NCBI GenBank assembly: GCA_016794945.1
Contig: JAEUIX010000151.1
Span: 1 to 5,162, forward strand
Source of the DNA: Phycisphaerae bacterium
Lineage (GTDB): Bacteria; Planctomycetota; Phycisphaerae; Phycisphaerales; UBA1924
Direction: 5' to 3'
Length of the DNA stretch: 5,162 nucleotides
Position 1 is the first letter of the stretch, and every line of letters starts with the position of its first letter. The notes beneath the pieces were generated by a model. It was not told the origin of the DNA, made no database searches, and saw nothing but the letters and a program-made list of their open reading frames with translations. The position numbers and the translations under genes were made by a program. Of the stretch, positions 1 through 5,162 are shown in pieces.

Positions 1-353
1 CCGGGCCTGAGGCGCTTGCCGCGGAGCATCACCCGCCAACGCAGCGACGCCGCATCACCCCCCATCGTCCCCGCCCCTTGCCCGGGCGCGTCGGCCAGCC
101 AGAGCCCTTCCACCCGGCCGCCGGTGTCGGCCCGGCGGCCCAGCACGCGGGCCGGGATTACCCGCGTCGCGTTCACCACCAGGAGGTCACCGGCCCGCAG
201 CACCGAGGGCAGGTCGCGCACGTGCATGTGCCGGGCGGGCCCGCCACCCGAACGATCGACCACCATGAGCTTCGCGGCGTCCCGCGGGTGTACCGGATGC
301 GTCGCGATGAACCGTTCCGGCAGGTCGTAATGAAGATCGCTGGTCCGCAGCAC
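1..353 (-). CDS. queA: S-adenosylmethionine:tRNA ribosyltransferase-isomerase (QueA), N-terminal part, cut by the left edge
   Basis: Cytosolic enzyme of queuosine biosynthesis. It transfers and isomerises the ribose of S-adenosylmethionine onto 7-aminomethyl-7-deazaguanine at the tRNA wobble base, giving epoxyqueuosine. Translating the minus strand from 353 gives 117 codons with no stop. The start (LRTSDLHYDLPERFIATHP) matches the family opening of the type RxxDFxYxLPxxLIAxxP. It is followed by RDAAKLMVVDR, then AGDLLVVNATRVIPARVLGR (residues about 58-77), the QueA hallmark usually written GDLLVxNDTRVIPAR, here with Ala for Asp. The segment between ARVLGRR and RVMLRGK is about ten residues longer than in E. 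coli QueA. The frame has no ATG. I chose GTG 353 because GGGAG (364-360) lies 6 nt upstream and the protein then begins where QueA normally begins. The family is about 340-360 residues, so roughly two thirds is missing. The frame stays open upstream of the GTG, but that stretch has no QueA likeness. Confidence 0.93.
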   Translation of the reverse strand, partial: MLRTSDLHYDLPERFIATHPVHPRDAAKLMVVDRSGGGPARHMHVRDLPSVLRAGDLLVVNATRVIPARVLGRRADTGGRVEGLWLADAPGQGAGTMGGDAASLRWRVMLRGKRLRP

Positions 354-546
354 CGTCCGCTCCCGCGTTGCGGCGCCGCCACGGTCTGCCGCCGCGCCAG
401 CGCGCCGGTGTCGCCCGGCGGCAACACATCCGTGATCACCCGACGCCGCCAACGCTAGGCGGTGGCCCCGCAACCGCAGCACGCGGCGGATTCTCGGACC
501 GCAGCAGCCGGGCTCATCGTGGCACGGGACTCGCCCGGTGTTCGGC
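354..546. other. Divergent intergenic region between queA and the small hypothetical gene
   Basis: This 193-bp stretch should carry the promoters of both divergent genes. I see no convincing -35/-10 pair on either strand. On the minus strand TTGGCG, a 17-nt spacer and ATGTGT lie at about 452-424, but this is poor. An 8-bp palindrome GTGATCAC sits at 433-440. Overlapping open frames here have no recognisable protein content. Confidence 0.5.
360..364 (-). promoter_or_regulatory. Shine-Dalgarno of queA
   Basis: GGGAG on the minus strand, 6 nt before the GTG codon at 353-351. It decides the start, because the frame has no ATG and stays open upstream. Confidence 0.7.
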
Positions 547-984
547 ATGCGAATCGGCGACATGGTCACGGCGGCGATGGGCAACATCGGTCTGGTCGAG
601 CGCCCGCGCCAGAACCTGGCGCTGCAGGCGCTCACCGCTTCGGGCGATGACTCGGGCGGCTTCCGCCCCAAGGTCGCCCCGACGCGCATGGCCGCCGTCG
701 ATGCGCCGCAGGAACCGTCGCCGGAATCGCCGGCCGGCGACACCGTCGAACTGACGTCCGCCGGAGCAGAAACCGCACCGGCCCCGGATCAGCCCAAGCC
801 CGACCCCAACGCCGCGCTGACCGGCCTGGTGGAGAAGTTCATCCGCAAGCGGGCGATCTTCGCGTACTCCCAGCCTTCCAAGATCCCGGGAGGGCCCTCG
901 TTCGACTTCGTCATGGAAGTCGAAGTCGCCTACCGCGTGATCGAGCCTACACAGCCCGGCACGACGCTCGACATCCAGGCCTGA
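547..984 (+). CDS. Hypothetical protein, 145 aa, with disordered middle and conserved-looking C-terminal block
   Basis: I do not recognise this family. The first 30 residues (MRIGDMVTAAMGNIGLVERP...) could form an amphipathic helix but are not a signal peptide. Residues about 31-90 are rich in Pro, Ala, Asp and Glu and probably disordered. Inside them, GDTVELTSAG (64-73) loosely resembles the D-x-V-x-x-S/T-x-x-A motif seen in FlgM-like and other short regulatory proteins, which is too weak to name a function. Residues 91-145 look folded: a basic helix (LTGLVEKFIRKRAIFAY) followed by a Phe/Val/Glu-rich strand segment (FDFVMEVEVAYRVIEP). The start is uncertain. ATG 547 has only GGTG (537-540) upstream, while GTG 538 adds three residues and has GGGA (526-529) 8 nt upstream. 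Codon positions are strongly GC-biased, as in the neighbours. The gene stands alone, divergent from queA and closed by a terminator before EF-G. Confidence 0.72.
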   Translation: MRIGDMVTAAMGNIGLVERPRQNLALQALTASGDDSGGFRPKVAPTRMAAVDAPQEPSPESPAGDTVELTSAGAETAPAPDQPKPDPNAALTGLVEKFIRKRAIFAYSQPSKIPGGPSFDFVMEVEVAYRVIEPTQPGTTLDIQA

Positions 985-1010
985 CGCCGATCGCCCAGCG
1001 CCACCGAACT

Positions 1011-1042
1011 ACCGCCCGGCCCCCGGCCGGGTGGTTCTCTTT
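1011..1042 (+). terminator. Intrinsic terminator after the small hypothetical gene
   Basis: An 11-bp stem (1011-1021 paired with 1025-1035) contains one G-U pair, closes a CCC loop and is followed by TCTCTTT. It begins 27 nt after the stop at 984. The opposite strand has no T-tract after the stem, so it should act on the plus strand only. It separates the small gene from the EF-G unit. Confidence 0.78.
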
Positions 1043-1053
1043 CCGCGGTCGGC

Positions 1054-1062
1054 TGGTACACT
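1054..1062 (+). promoter_or_regulatory. Probable extended -10 promoter element for the EF-G gene
   Basis: TGGTACACT fits the extended -10 form TGnTAnnnT, with TACACT at 1057-1062. No good -35 is seen; TTCTCT at 1035-1040, inside the terminator tail, is the nearest candidate. Transcription would start near 1069 and give a leader of about 47 nt. Confidence 0.45.
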
Positions 1063-1108
1063 CCGAGTCGGTCCCCGGCCCGCGCCGGGCGGCCGTCAAC
1101 TCGGAGTG
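1059..1108. repeat. Inverted repeat spanning the EF-G promoter -10 and Shine-Dalgarno
   Basis: A perfect 10-bp inverted repeat: CACTCCGAGT at 1059-1068 and ACTCGGAGTG at 1099-1108. It encloses a second hairpin, CCCGGC at 1074-1079 with GCCGGG at 1084-1089. The right arm holds the EF-G Shine-Dalgarno (CGGAG, 1102-1106) and the left arm holds its complement CTCCG. The left arm also overlaps the -10 element by four bases. It could therefore act as an RNA structure hiding the ribosome site if transcription starts upstream, or as a DNA operator if it starts near 1069. Confidence 0.6.
1102..1106 (+). promoter_or_regulatory. Shine-Dalgarno of the EF-G gene
   Basis: CGGAG, 9 nt before ATG 1116. It supports this start and lies inside the right arm of the inverted repeat. 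Confidence 0.65.
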
Positions 1109-1115
1109 CCCGACC

Positions 1116-3188
1116 ATGGCTCAAGCCGTCAAGACCGCCGACATCCGCAACGTGGTAATCACCGGGCACGGCCTGTCCGGCAAGACGACGCTCATCGAGC
1201 GGCTCCTGGCCCACGCCAAAGTCATCCCCAAGATGGGCTCCGTGCAGGAGAAGAACACCGTCTGCGACTACGAGCCGGAAGAGAAGACCCACGGACACAG
1301 CCTCACGAGCAAGGTCGTCCACCTGCCGTTCGAAGGCCGACACATCAACCTCGTCGACACCCCCGGCTCGGCGGACTTCCTCGGCCAGTCCATCGGCGTG
1401 CTGCCCGCGGCCGAGTGCATCGCGGTGGTCGTCGACGCCGCCGCGGGCATCCAGGTGACCACGCGCCGCATCATGACCATCGCCGCGGAACTGGGCGTGC
1501 CGCGACTGATCATCGTCAACAAGATCGACCACGAGGGCGTGGACCTGGCCGGGCTGCTGGACCAGATCCACCAGGCGTTCGGCAACGAGTGCATCCCGAT
1601 CAACCTGCCGATCAGGAACAACACCGACGTGGTGGACGTGTTCGACCATGATCACGCTGAGCAGGGCGCCGAACCGGCGATCATGACCGTCGAGGCGGCG
1701 CACACGCACATCTACGAGCAGATCGTTGAGATGGACGAGGAGCTCACCGGCGAGTACTTCGAGAAGGGCGACAAGCTCGACCCGGTCAAGGTGCACAAGG
1801 CCATGGAGTCGGCGCTGAGGGCCGGGCACCTGATCCCCGTCTGCTTCTGCTCGGCCCGCACGGGCGCCGGAGTCGAGGACCTCCTGCACATCATCGCCGG
1901 CCAGTGCCCCAGCCCGCTGGAAGCCGGCCCGCCCCACCTTCAGATCCGCCACGACGACGGGCACGTCAGCGCCTTCGAGCCCGACCCGGCCTCGGCCGAC
2001 AAGCCCGCCGTCGCCCACGTCTTCAAGATCATCCACGACCCGTTCGTGGGCAAGCTCGCCGTGTTCCGCGTGCTCCAGGGCGTCGTACGCACCAAGAGCG
2101 AACTGCTCCACGGCGAGAGCCGCAAGCCCGTCCGGCTCAATCACCTCATGCGCATCCGCGGCAAGGAGCACCAGGAGGTCGACCACGTGGTCGCCGGCGA
2201 CATCGGCTGCGTGCCCAAGGTCGACGAGCTCAAGTTCAACTCCATCCTGCACGCCGACGCGGCGGTGCACCTGCTGCCGCCGAAGCTGCCCCTGCCCAAG
2301 CCGCTGTACGGCGTCGCCGTGGAACTCAAGAACCACGCCGACGAAACCAAGTTCTCCGGCGCCATCCACAAGATGAGCGAGGAGGATCCCTGTTTCCACA
2401 TGGAGCGTGTGGCCGCCACCGGCCAGACCGTGCTCCGCGGGCTGGGCGAGCTGCACCTGCGCATCGCCATGGAGAAGCTCAAGACGCGGTTCGGCATCGA
2501 GCTGATCACCCACCCGCCCAAGGTCGCGTACAAGGAGACGATCACCGGCCGGGCCGACGGGCACCATCGCCACAAGAAGCAGACCGGCGGCGCCGGGCAG
2601 TTCGGCGAGGTCTACCTGCGCGTCGCGCCCCTGCCGCCCGACCACCCCGAGGGCTTCGAGTTCGAGAACGCCACCGTCGGCGGGTCGATCCCCCGTCAGT
2701 TCATGCCCGCGATCGAGAAGGGCGTGCGCCAGGTGCTCAGCAGCGGCGCCGTCGCCGGGTACCCGATGGTGGGCGTGCGCGTCGAGGTGTACGACGGCAA
2801 GTACCACGCAGTCGACTCGAAGGAAGTCGCCTTCATCGCCGCCGGCAAGAAGGCGTTCATCGACGCCGTCAGCAAAGCCCGCCCCGCGCTGCTCGAGCCG
2901 TTCGTGAACGTCGAGATCACAGCGCCCAGCCGCTACCTCGGCGACATCACCGCCGACCTCTCGGGCAAACGCGGGCGCGTGCAATCCACCGACGTGCTCG
3001 GGTCCGACATCTGCATCGTCCGCGCCACCGCGCCGCTCTCGGAACTGCAGAACTATTCCAACGAACTCAAGAGCATGACCGGCGGCCAGGGCTCCTACTC
3101 CATGGACTACTCGCACGACGAGCGCACCCCCGCCACCGTGCAGGCCGCCGTGATCGCCGCTTACAAGCCACGCGCCGAAGAGGATTGA
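1116..3188 (+). CDS. Elongation factor G paralogue, EF-G II type (translational GTPase), 690 aa
   Basis: Ribosome-associated GTPase with all five EF-G domains. Domain I, G motifs: G1 GHGLSGKT at 17-24, a divergent G2 region around DYEPEEKTHGHSL (51-63) without the usual RGITI, G3 DTPGSADF at 81-88, G4 NKID at 135-138, G5 SAR at 246-248. Domain II covers about 298-390. Domain III contains GLGELHL (442-448). Domain IV contains the tip loop QTGGAGQFG (489-497) and YHAVDSKEVAF, with the conserved tip His at 564. Domain V covers about 600-680. The phrases VKTADIRNVV, DYEPEE and GHHRHKKQTGG are typical of the EF-G II branch rather than canonical FusA. In G3, Ser85 replaces the catalytic His of DTPGH. 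Canonical FusA does translocation and recycling, whereas EF-G II proteins often have weak or altered GTPase activity, so the exact role here is unknown. ATG 1116 is supported by CGGAG 9 nt upstream and by the usual EF-G start. Length is normal. The ankyrin gene follows 55 nt later. Confidence 0.93.
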   Translation: MAQAVKTADIRNVVITGHGLSGKTTLIERLLAHAKVIPKMGSVQEKNTVCDYEPEEKTHGHSLTSKVVHLPFEGRHINLVDTPGSADFLGQSIGVLPAAECIAVVVDAAAGIQVTTRRIMTIAAELGVPRLIIVNKIDHEGVDLAGLLDQIHQAFGNECIPINLPIRNNTDVVDVFDHDHAEQGAEPAIMTVEAAHTHIYEQIVEMDEELTGEYFEKGDKLDPVKVHKAMESALRAGHLIPVCFCSARTGAGVEDLLHIIAGQCPSPLEAGPPHLQIRHDDGHVSAFEPDPASADKPAVAHVFKIIHDPFVGKLAVFRVLQGVVRTKSELLHGESRKPVRLNHLMRIRGKEHQEVDHVVAGDIGCVPKVDELKFNSILHADAAVHLLPPKLPLPKPLYGVAVELKNHADETKFSGAIHKMSEEDPCFHMERVAATGQTVLRGLGELHLRIAMEKLKTRFGIELITHPPKVAYKETITGRADGHHRHKKQTGGAGQFGEVYLRVAPLPPDHPEGFEFENATVGGSIPRQFMPAIEKGVRQVLSSGAVAGYPMVGVRVEVYDGKYHAVDSKEVAFIAAGKKAFIDAVSKARPALLEPFVNVEITAPSRYLGDITADLSGKRGRVQSTDVLGSDICIVRATAPLSELQNYSNELKSMTGGQGSYSMDYSHDERTPATVQAAVIAAYKPRAEED

Positions 3189-3192
3189 CCCC

Positions 3193-3207
3193 CGCGCCGC
3201 CGGCGCG
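3193..3207. repeat. Small GC hairpin between the EF-G and ankyrin genes
   Basis: CGCGCC (3193-3198) pairs with GGCGCG (3202-3207) around a 3-nt loop, just after the EF-G stop. No T-tract follows, so it is not an intrinsic terminator; transcription probably continues into the ankyrin gene. Confidence 0.4.
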
Positions 3208-3231
3208 CCCGCCCCAACGCCACCGCCCCAC

Positions 3232-3235
3232 GGAG
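3232..3235 (+). promoter_or_regulatory. Shine-Dalgarno of the ankyrin gene
   Basis: GGAG, 8 nt before ATG 3244. The context CGGAGT...GACCATG closely resembles that of the EF-G start. Confidence 0.65.
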
Positions 3236-3243
3236 TCAGGACC

Positions 3244-4155
3244 ATGTCGATATCCCCCGCCGTTCGCGCCGTCCGTCTGTTCGCGCTCGTCGTCGTCGGT
3301 GGCGGCCTGGTCTACGCGACCTATCTCCTTGTCGCCGCCACCACGCCCACCAACGCCGACCCCGCCCGGTCCGCCGCGGCCATCTTCGCCCTCGCCGAGG
3401 CCGACGACCTGCAGACGCTCAAGCGCGAGATCAGCGCGGGGGCCGACGTCAACGCGCGACAGGCCGCGGGCCCGGAGCGCGGCATGACCGCCCTCATGTA
3501 CGCGGCCCGCGCCGGGCGCGCCGCGGCAGTCAAAGCCCTCATCGACGCCAAGGCGAACGTCAACGCCGCCGCCGAAGACGGCCGCACCGCCCTCATCTAC
3601 GCCGCCATGGGCGACCGGCCGGAGATCGTCCGCCTGCTCGTCGAAGCCGGCGCCCGGGTCAACGCCCGCGCCGAGGACAACTGGAACGCCCTCATCCTCG
3701 CCGCCGCCCGAGGCTCGGCCGAGGTGCTCGCGGAGATCATTACCGCGGGCGCGGATCTGGAGAGCCGCAACAAGTACCGCCAGACGGCCCTCATGCTCGC
3801 CGCCCGCTCCGGCGACATCGCCAAGATCGAACGCCTCCTCGACGCCGGGGCCAACATCGACGCCGCCGACGCCGACAGCAACACCGCGCTCAACATCGCC
3901 GCGGGCTCCGCCGAGATCAAGGTCATCGAACTGCTCATCCGCAAGGGTGCCCGCGTCGACCTCGCCGACGCCGAAGGCGTCACCCCGCTCATGCGCGCCG
4001 CCGAGCGAGGCGACCGCGCAGCCGTTCAGGCCCTGCTCAAGGCTGGCGCCAACCGTCAGGCCAAGGACCGGCGCGGCTGGACCGCATCGCAGTGGGCCGA
4101 GAACCGGGGCGACGAATTCGGGCGCGAAGTGCTCGCGGCGCTGTCGGAGCGGTGA
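3244..4155 (+). CDS. Membrane-anchored ankyrin-repeat protein, 303 aa
   Basis: Residues about 12-32 (LFALVVVGGGLVYATYLLVAA) form one hydrophobic segment after Arg8 and Arg11. This suggests an N-in anchor or uncleaved signal, with the rest on the outer face of the inner membrane. The remainder is almost wholly ankyrin repeats of 32-33 residues: a degenerate first one at 45-73, then clear ones at 80-111, 112-144, 145-177, 178-210, 211-243 and 244-276, and a partial capping repeat at 277-303. Most carry the TALxxAAxxG helix start and the AGAxVNAxxxDG loop. Ankyrin repeats bind proteins; there is no catalytic domain and no partner can be read from the sequence. ATG 3244 has GGAG 8 nt upstream. 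The gene follows EF-G by 55 nt without a terminator, so co-transcription is likely, but no functional link to translation is evident. The repeats diverge at DNA level, which argues against recent tandem expansion. Confidence 0.9.
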   Translation: MSISPAVRAVRLFALVVVGGGLVYATYLLVAATTPTNADPARSAAAIFALAEADDLQTLKREISAGADVNARQAAGPERGMTALMYAARAGRAAAVKALIDAKANVNAAAEDGRTALIYAAMGDRPEIVRLLVEAGARVNARAEDNWNALILAAARGSAEVLAEIITAGADLESRNKYRQTALMLAARSGDIAKIERLLDAGANIDAADADSNTALNIAAGSAEIKVIELLIRKGARVDLADAEGVTPLMRAAERGDRAAVQALLKAGANRQAKDRRGWTASQWAENRGDEFGREVLAALSER

Positions 4156-4220
4156 ACCGGCCACCGCCCTCGTCGGGGGGGTGCGACTGCCCGCACGAAC
4201 CTCGCTCACTCGGGGAGCGT

Positions 4221-4226
4221 TACACT
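4221..4226 (+). promoter_or_regulatory. Possible -10 element of the sigma factor gene
   Basis: TACACT, identical to the -10 proposed before EF-G but lacking the extended TG. No clear -35 is present. A start near 4233 would give a leader of about 64 nt that includes the palindrome. Confidence 0.35.
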
Positions 4227-4238
4227 TGCTGTGATCGA

Positions 4239-4254
4239 CCACCCGGCCGGGTGG
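4239..4254. repeat. Perfect 16-bp palindrome in the sigma factor leader
   Basis: CCACCCGGCCGGGTGG reads the same on both strands. In RNA it would fold as a 6-bp stem with a GGCC loop. The flanking CGACC (4236-4240) and GGTCG (4257-4261) can form an alternative outer pairing. It lies about 13 nt after the proposed -10, so it could be an operator or a leader hairpin. Confidence 0.6.
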
Positions 4255-4283
4255 CCGGTCGTGCCCGTCGTGGACCTCTGCTC

Positions 4284-4288
4284 GAGGG
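4284..4288 (+). promoter_or_regulatory. Shine-Dalgarno of the sigma factor gene
   Basis: GAGGG, 8 nt before ATG 4297. It favours this start over the in-frame GTG at 4231, which lies only 5 nt after the -10-like element. Confidence 0.6.
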
Positions 4289-4296
4289 CCCCTTCG

Positions 4297-4914
4297 ATGT
4301 GCGTTAGCGAGTCTCAACCCGCACCCCGAAGCGACCCGGACGCGGGCCCCCCCCTGTCCGAGTTGATCGCACGCATGCGGGCGGGCGACCGCGATGCCGC
4401 GGCCGAGTTCGTGGCCCGCTACGGAGACCGGCTGCGGCGGCGCGTTCGGTCGAAGCTCTCGCGACCCATGCAGCGCCTGTTCGACTCCCAGGACATCCTG
4501 TCCACGGTCGCCCGGCGGCTCGATGGATTCGTTCGTGAAGGGAGAGTTCGCGCCGAGACCGAGCCGCAGTTCTGGTCGCTGCTGCACACGATCTCCGACA
4601 ACGCGCTGATCGACAAGGCTCGCGTCATCCGACGCCTGCGCATCGCCGAGGGTGACGACGGCCCACTGGCGCGGCAACTGGCCGACCGGCTCGAAGTCGC
4701 GGACCAGTCCCGCCCGGACGGCGCCGTGATCGAACTCGACGCCGCGATCAATTTTCTGCGCGACCCCGTCGACCGACAGATCCTCTGCCTCTGGCTCAAG
4801 GATCTCCCCCACGCAGCGATCGGGCAGGAGGTCGGGCTCGCCGCCACCGCCGTGCGCAAGCGCTGGCAGTGCATCCGCGAGCGGCTCAAGACCCGATTCG
4901 AGTCCCTTCAGTGA
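4297..4914 (+). CDS. RNA polymerase sigma factor, sigma-70/ECF-like, 205 aa
   Basis: A short sigma factor that would direct RNA polymerase to a specific promoter set. Residues about 20-107 look like region 2: LSELIARMRAGDRDAAAEF, then a basic stretch (RLRRRVRSKL), FDSQDILSTVARRLDGF (62-78) in place of the usual D-x-V-Q-E-x-F core-binding helix, and FWSLLHTISDNALIDKAR (92-109). Residues about 148-202 are region 4, with the helix-turn-helix DLPHAAIGQEVGLAATAVRKR (169-189), which should read the -35 box. There is no region 1 or 3, as expected for ECF factors. I associate this DSQDILSTVARRLD form with planctomycetes, but could not confirm it. ATG 4297 is chosen for GAGGG 8 nt upstream. GTG 4231 would add 22 residues without sigma likeness, although it could serve on a leaderless transcript. 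The TGA overlaps the GTG of the next gene, so the two are probably translationally coupled. Confidence 0.85.
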   Translation: MCVSESQPAPRSDPDAGPPLSELIARMRAGDRDAAAEFVARYGDRLRRRVRSKLSRPMQRLFDSQDILSTVARRLDGFVREGRVRAETEPQFWSLLHTISDNALIDKARVIRRLRIAEGDDGPLARQLADRLEVADQSRPDGAVIELDAAINFLRDPVDRQILCLWLKDLPHAAIGQEVGLAATAVRKRWQCIRERLKTRFESLQ

Positions 4915-5162
4915 ACACGCGCACCAACACCCCGGACGCCGGACCGGAGCCCGGCGACGCCGACGTGCGCCGTCGGCTTTCGGCGATCGACAGCGATCCG
5001 GCTCTGGCCGATGCCATCCACCAGGACGGTACCGCTCTGATCCGCTTGGGACTACCGGTGCACCTGGATCGATACCTCGCGGCCGTGCGCGATCTGGCAC
5101 GCCGGCCAGAGCCGCTCGACGCAGCCTTGAGCGTTGCCCTGACCTCCCTCGTCCGGCAGGGT
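4911..5162 (+). CDS. Unrecognised protein, N-terminal 84 residues, cut by the right edge
   Basis: The frame is open from GTG 4911 to the edge (84 codons). The GTG shares GTGA with the sigma factor stop at 4912-4914, an arrangement typical of translational coupling, and no strong Shine-Dalgarno of its own is visible. The first 18 residues are Thr/Pro/Asp-rich (MNTRTNTPDAGPEPGDAD). The following part is probably helical (VRRRLSAIDSDPALADAI; LPVHLDRYLAAVRDLARR; LDAALSVALTSLVRQG), with no membrane segment or catalytic motif in the visible part. Genes overlapping ECF sigma genes often encode anti-sigma factors or, in planctomycetes, kinases, so a regulatory partner is reasonable, but that is inferred from position only. 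Confidence 0.7.
   Translation, partial: MNTRTNTPDAGPEPGDADVRRRLSAIDSDPALADAIHQDGTALIRLGLPVHLDRYLAAVRDLARRPEPLDAALSVALTSLVRQG

Larger units (their letters stand above)
4156..4296. other. Intergenic region upstream of the sigma factor gene
   Basis: 141 bp with a run of seven G at 4175-4181, a short hairpin GTGCG (4181-4185)/CGCAC (4192-4196), a -10-like element and a palindrome (both listed separately). I see no strong terminator for the ankyrin gene. The best candidate, CGCTC (4203-4207)/GAGCG (4215-4219) followed by TT, is weak. Confidence 0.5.

Noticed and set aside
16..458. Plus-strand open frames over the queA region
   Set aside because: They are out-of-frame readings opposite queA, whose minus-strand translation carries clear family motifs.
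930..3245. Minus-strand open frame of 771 codons opposite the EF-G gene
   Set aside because: It is a shadow frame. High GC at third positions of EF-G suppresses antisense stops, and the translation is a low-complexity Gly/Val/Asp/His-rich string with no domain. The plus strand encodes a full EF-G.
1904..3487. Plus-strand open frame of 527 codons in another frame across EF-G and the ankyrin start
   Set aside because: Arg/Pro/Ala-rich out-of-frame translation typical of GC-rich genes, crossing an EF-G stop and a gene boundary.
3244..4155. Ankyrin coding repeats as a DNA-level tandem repeat
   Set aside because: The periodicity of about 99 bp is protein-driven; units share only scattered short words at DNA level.
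4181..4219. Hairpins after the ankyrin gene as a terminator
   Set aside because: The stems are only 5 bp and are not followed by a real T-tract.
1022..4254. Shared 13-mer CCCGGCCGGGTGG in the terminator (1022-1034) and the sigma leader palindrome (4242-4254)
   Set aside because: Considered as a dispersed repeat element. It is short, GC-only apart from one base and self-complementary, so chance in this GC-rich sequence is a sufficient explanation without a genome-wide count.
3067..5100. Minus-strand open frame of 677 codons opposite the ankyrin and sigma genes
   Set aside because: Its periodic GVDVGxGVDE-like repeats are the antisense reading of the ankyrin repeats. It spans two well-supported genes and a promoter region and has no recognisable family.

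Overview
This 5.2-kb window is GC-rich chromosomal DNA from a bacterium, probably a planctomycete (Phycisphaerae-like). That guess rests on three things: an EF-G II-type paralogue, an ECF-like sigma factor of a type I associate with planctomycetes, and strong GC bias at third codon positions. It is an inference from protein character, not from a search. I see no mobile element, tRNA, rRNA or CRISPR array.

Layout from left to right. Bases 1-353, minus strand, hold the 5' end of queA (tRNA queuosine biosynthesis), running off the left edge. It starts at GTG behind a good Shine-Dalgarno and is an open edge gene. A roughly 190-bp divergent gap follows. A small plus-strand gene (547-984) encodes an unrecognised protein with a Pro/Ala-rich middle and a more ordered C-terminal block, and ends in a strong intrinsic terminator (1011-1042). 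A promoter and a structured leader then precede a 690-aa elongation factor G paralogue (1116-3188). After a 55-bp gap comes a 303-aa ankyrin-repeat protein with an N-terminal membrane anchor (3244-4155), probably in the same transcript. A 141-bp gap with a -10-like element and a perfect palindrome leads to a sigma-70/ECF-type factor (4297-4914). Its stop overlaps the GTG start of an unrecognised gene that leaves the window on the right (4911-5162).

There are at least three transcription units: queA leftward, the small gene alone, and EF-G plus ankyrin. The sigma factor and its overlapping partner form a fourth, translationally coupled unit. Most genes look like housekeeping or ordinary regulatory genes, and I do not see a complete undescribed system. 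The points most worth checking are the inverted repeat that pairs the EF-G Shine-Dalgarno with sequence at the promoter -10, the Ser in place of the catalytic His in the EF-G G3 motif, and the unknown partner overlapping the sigma factor.
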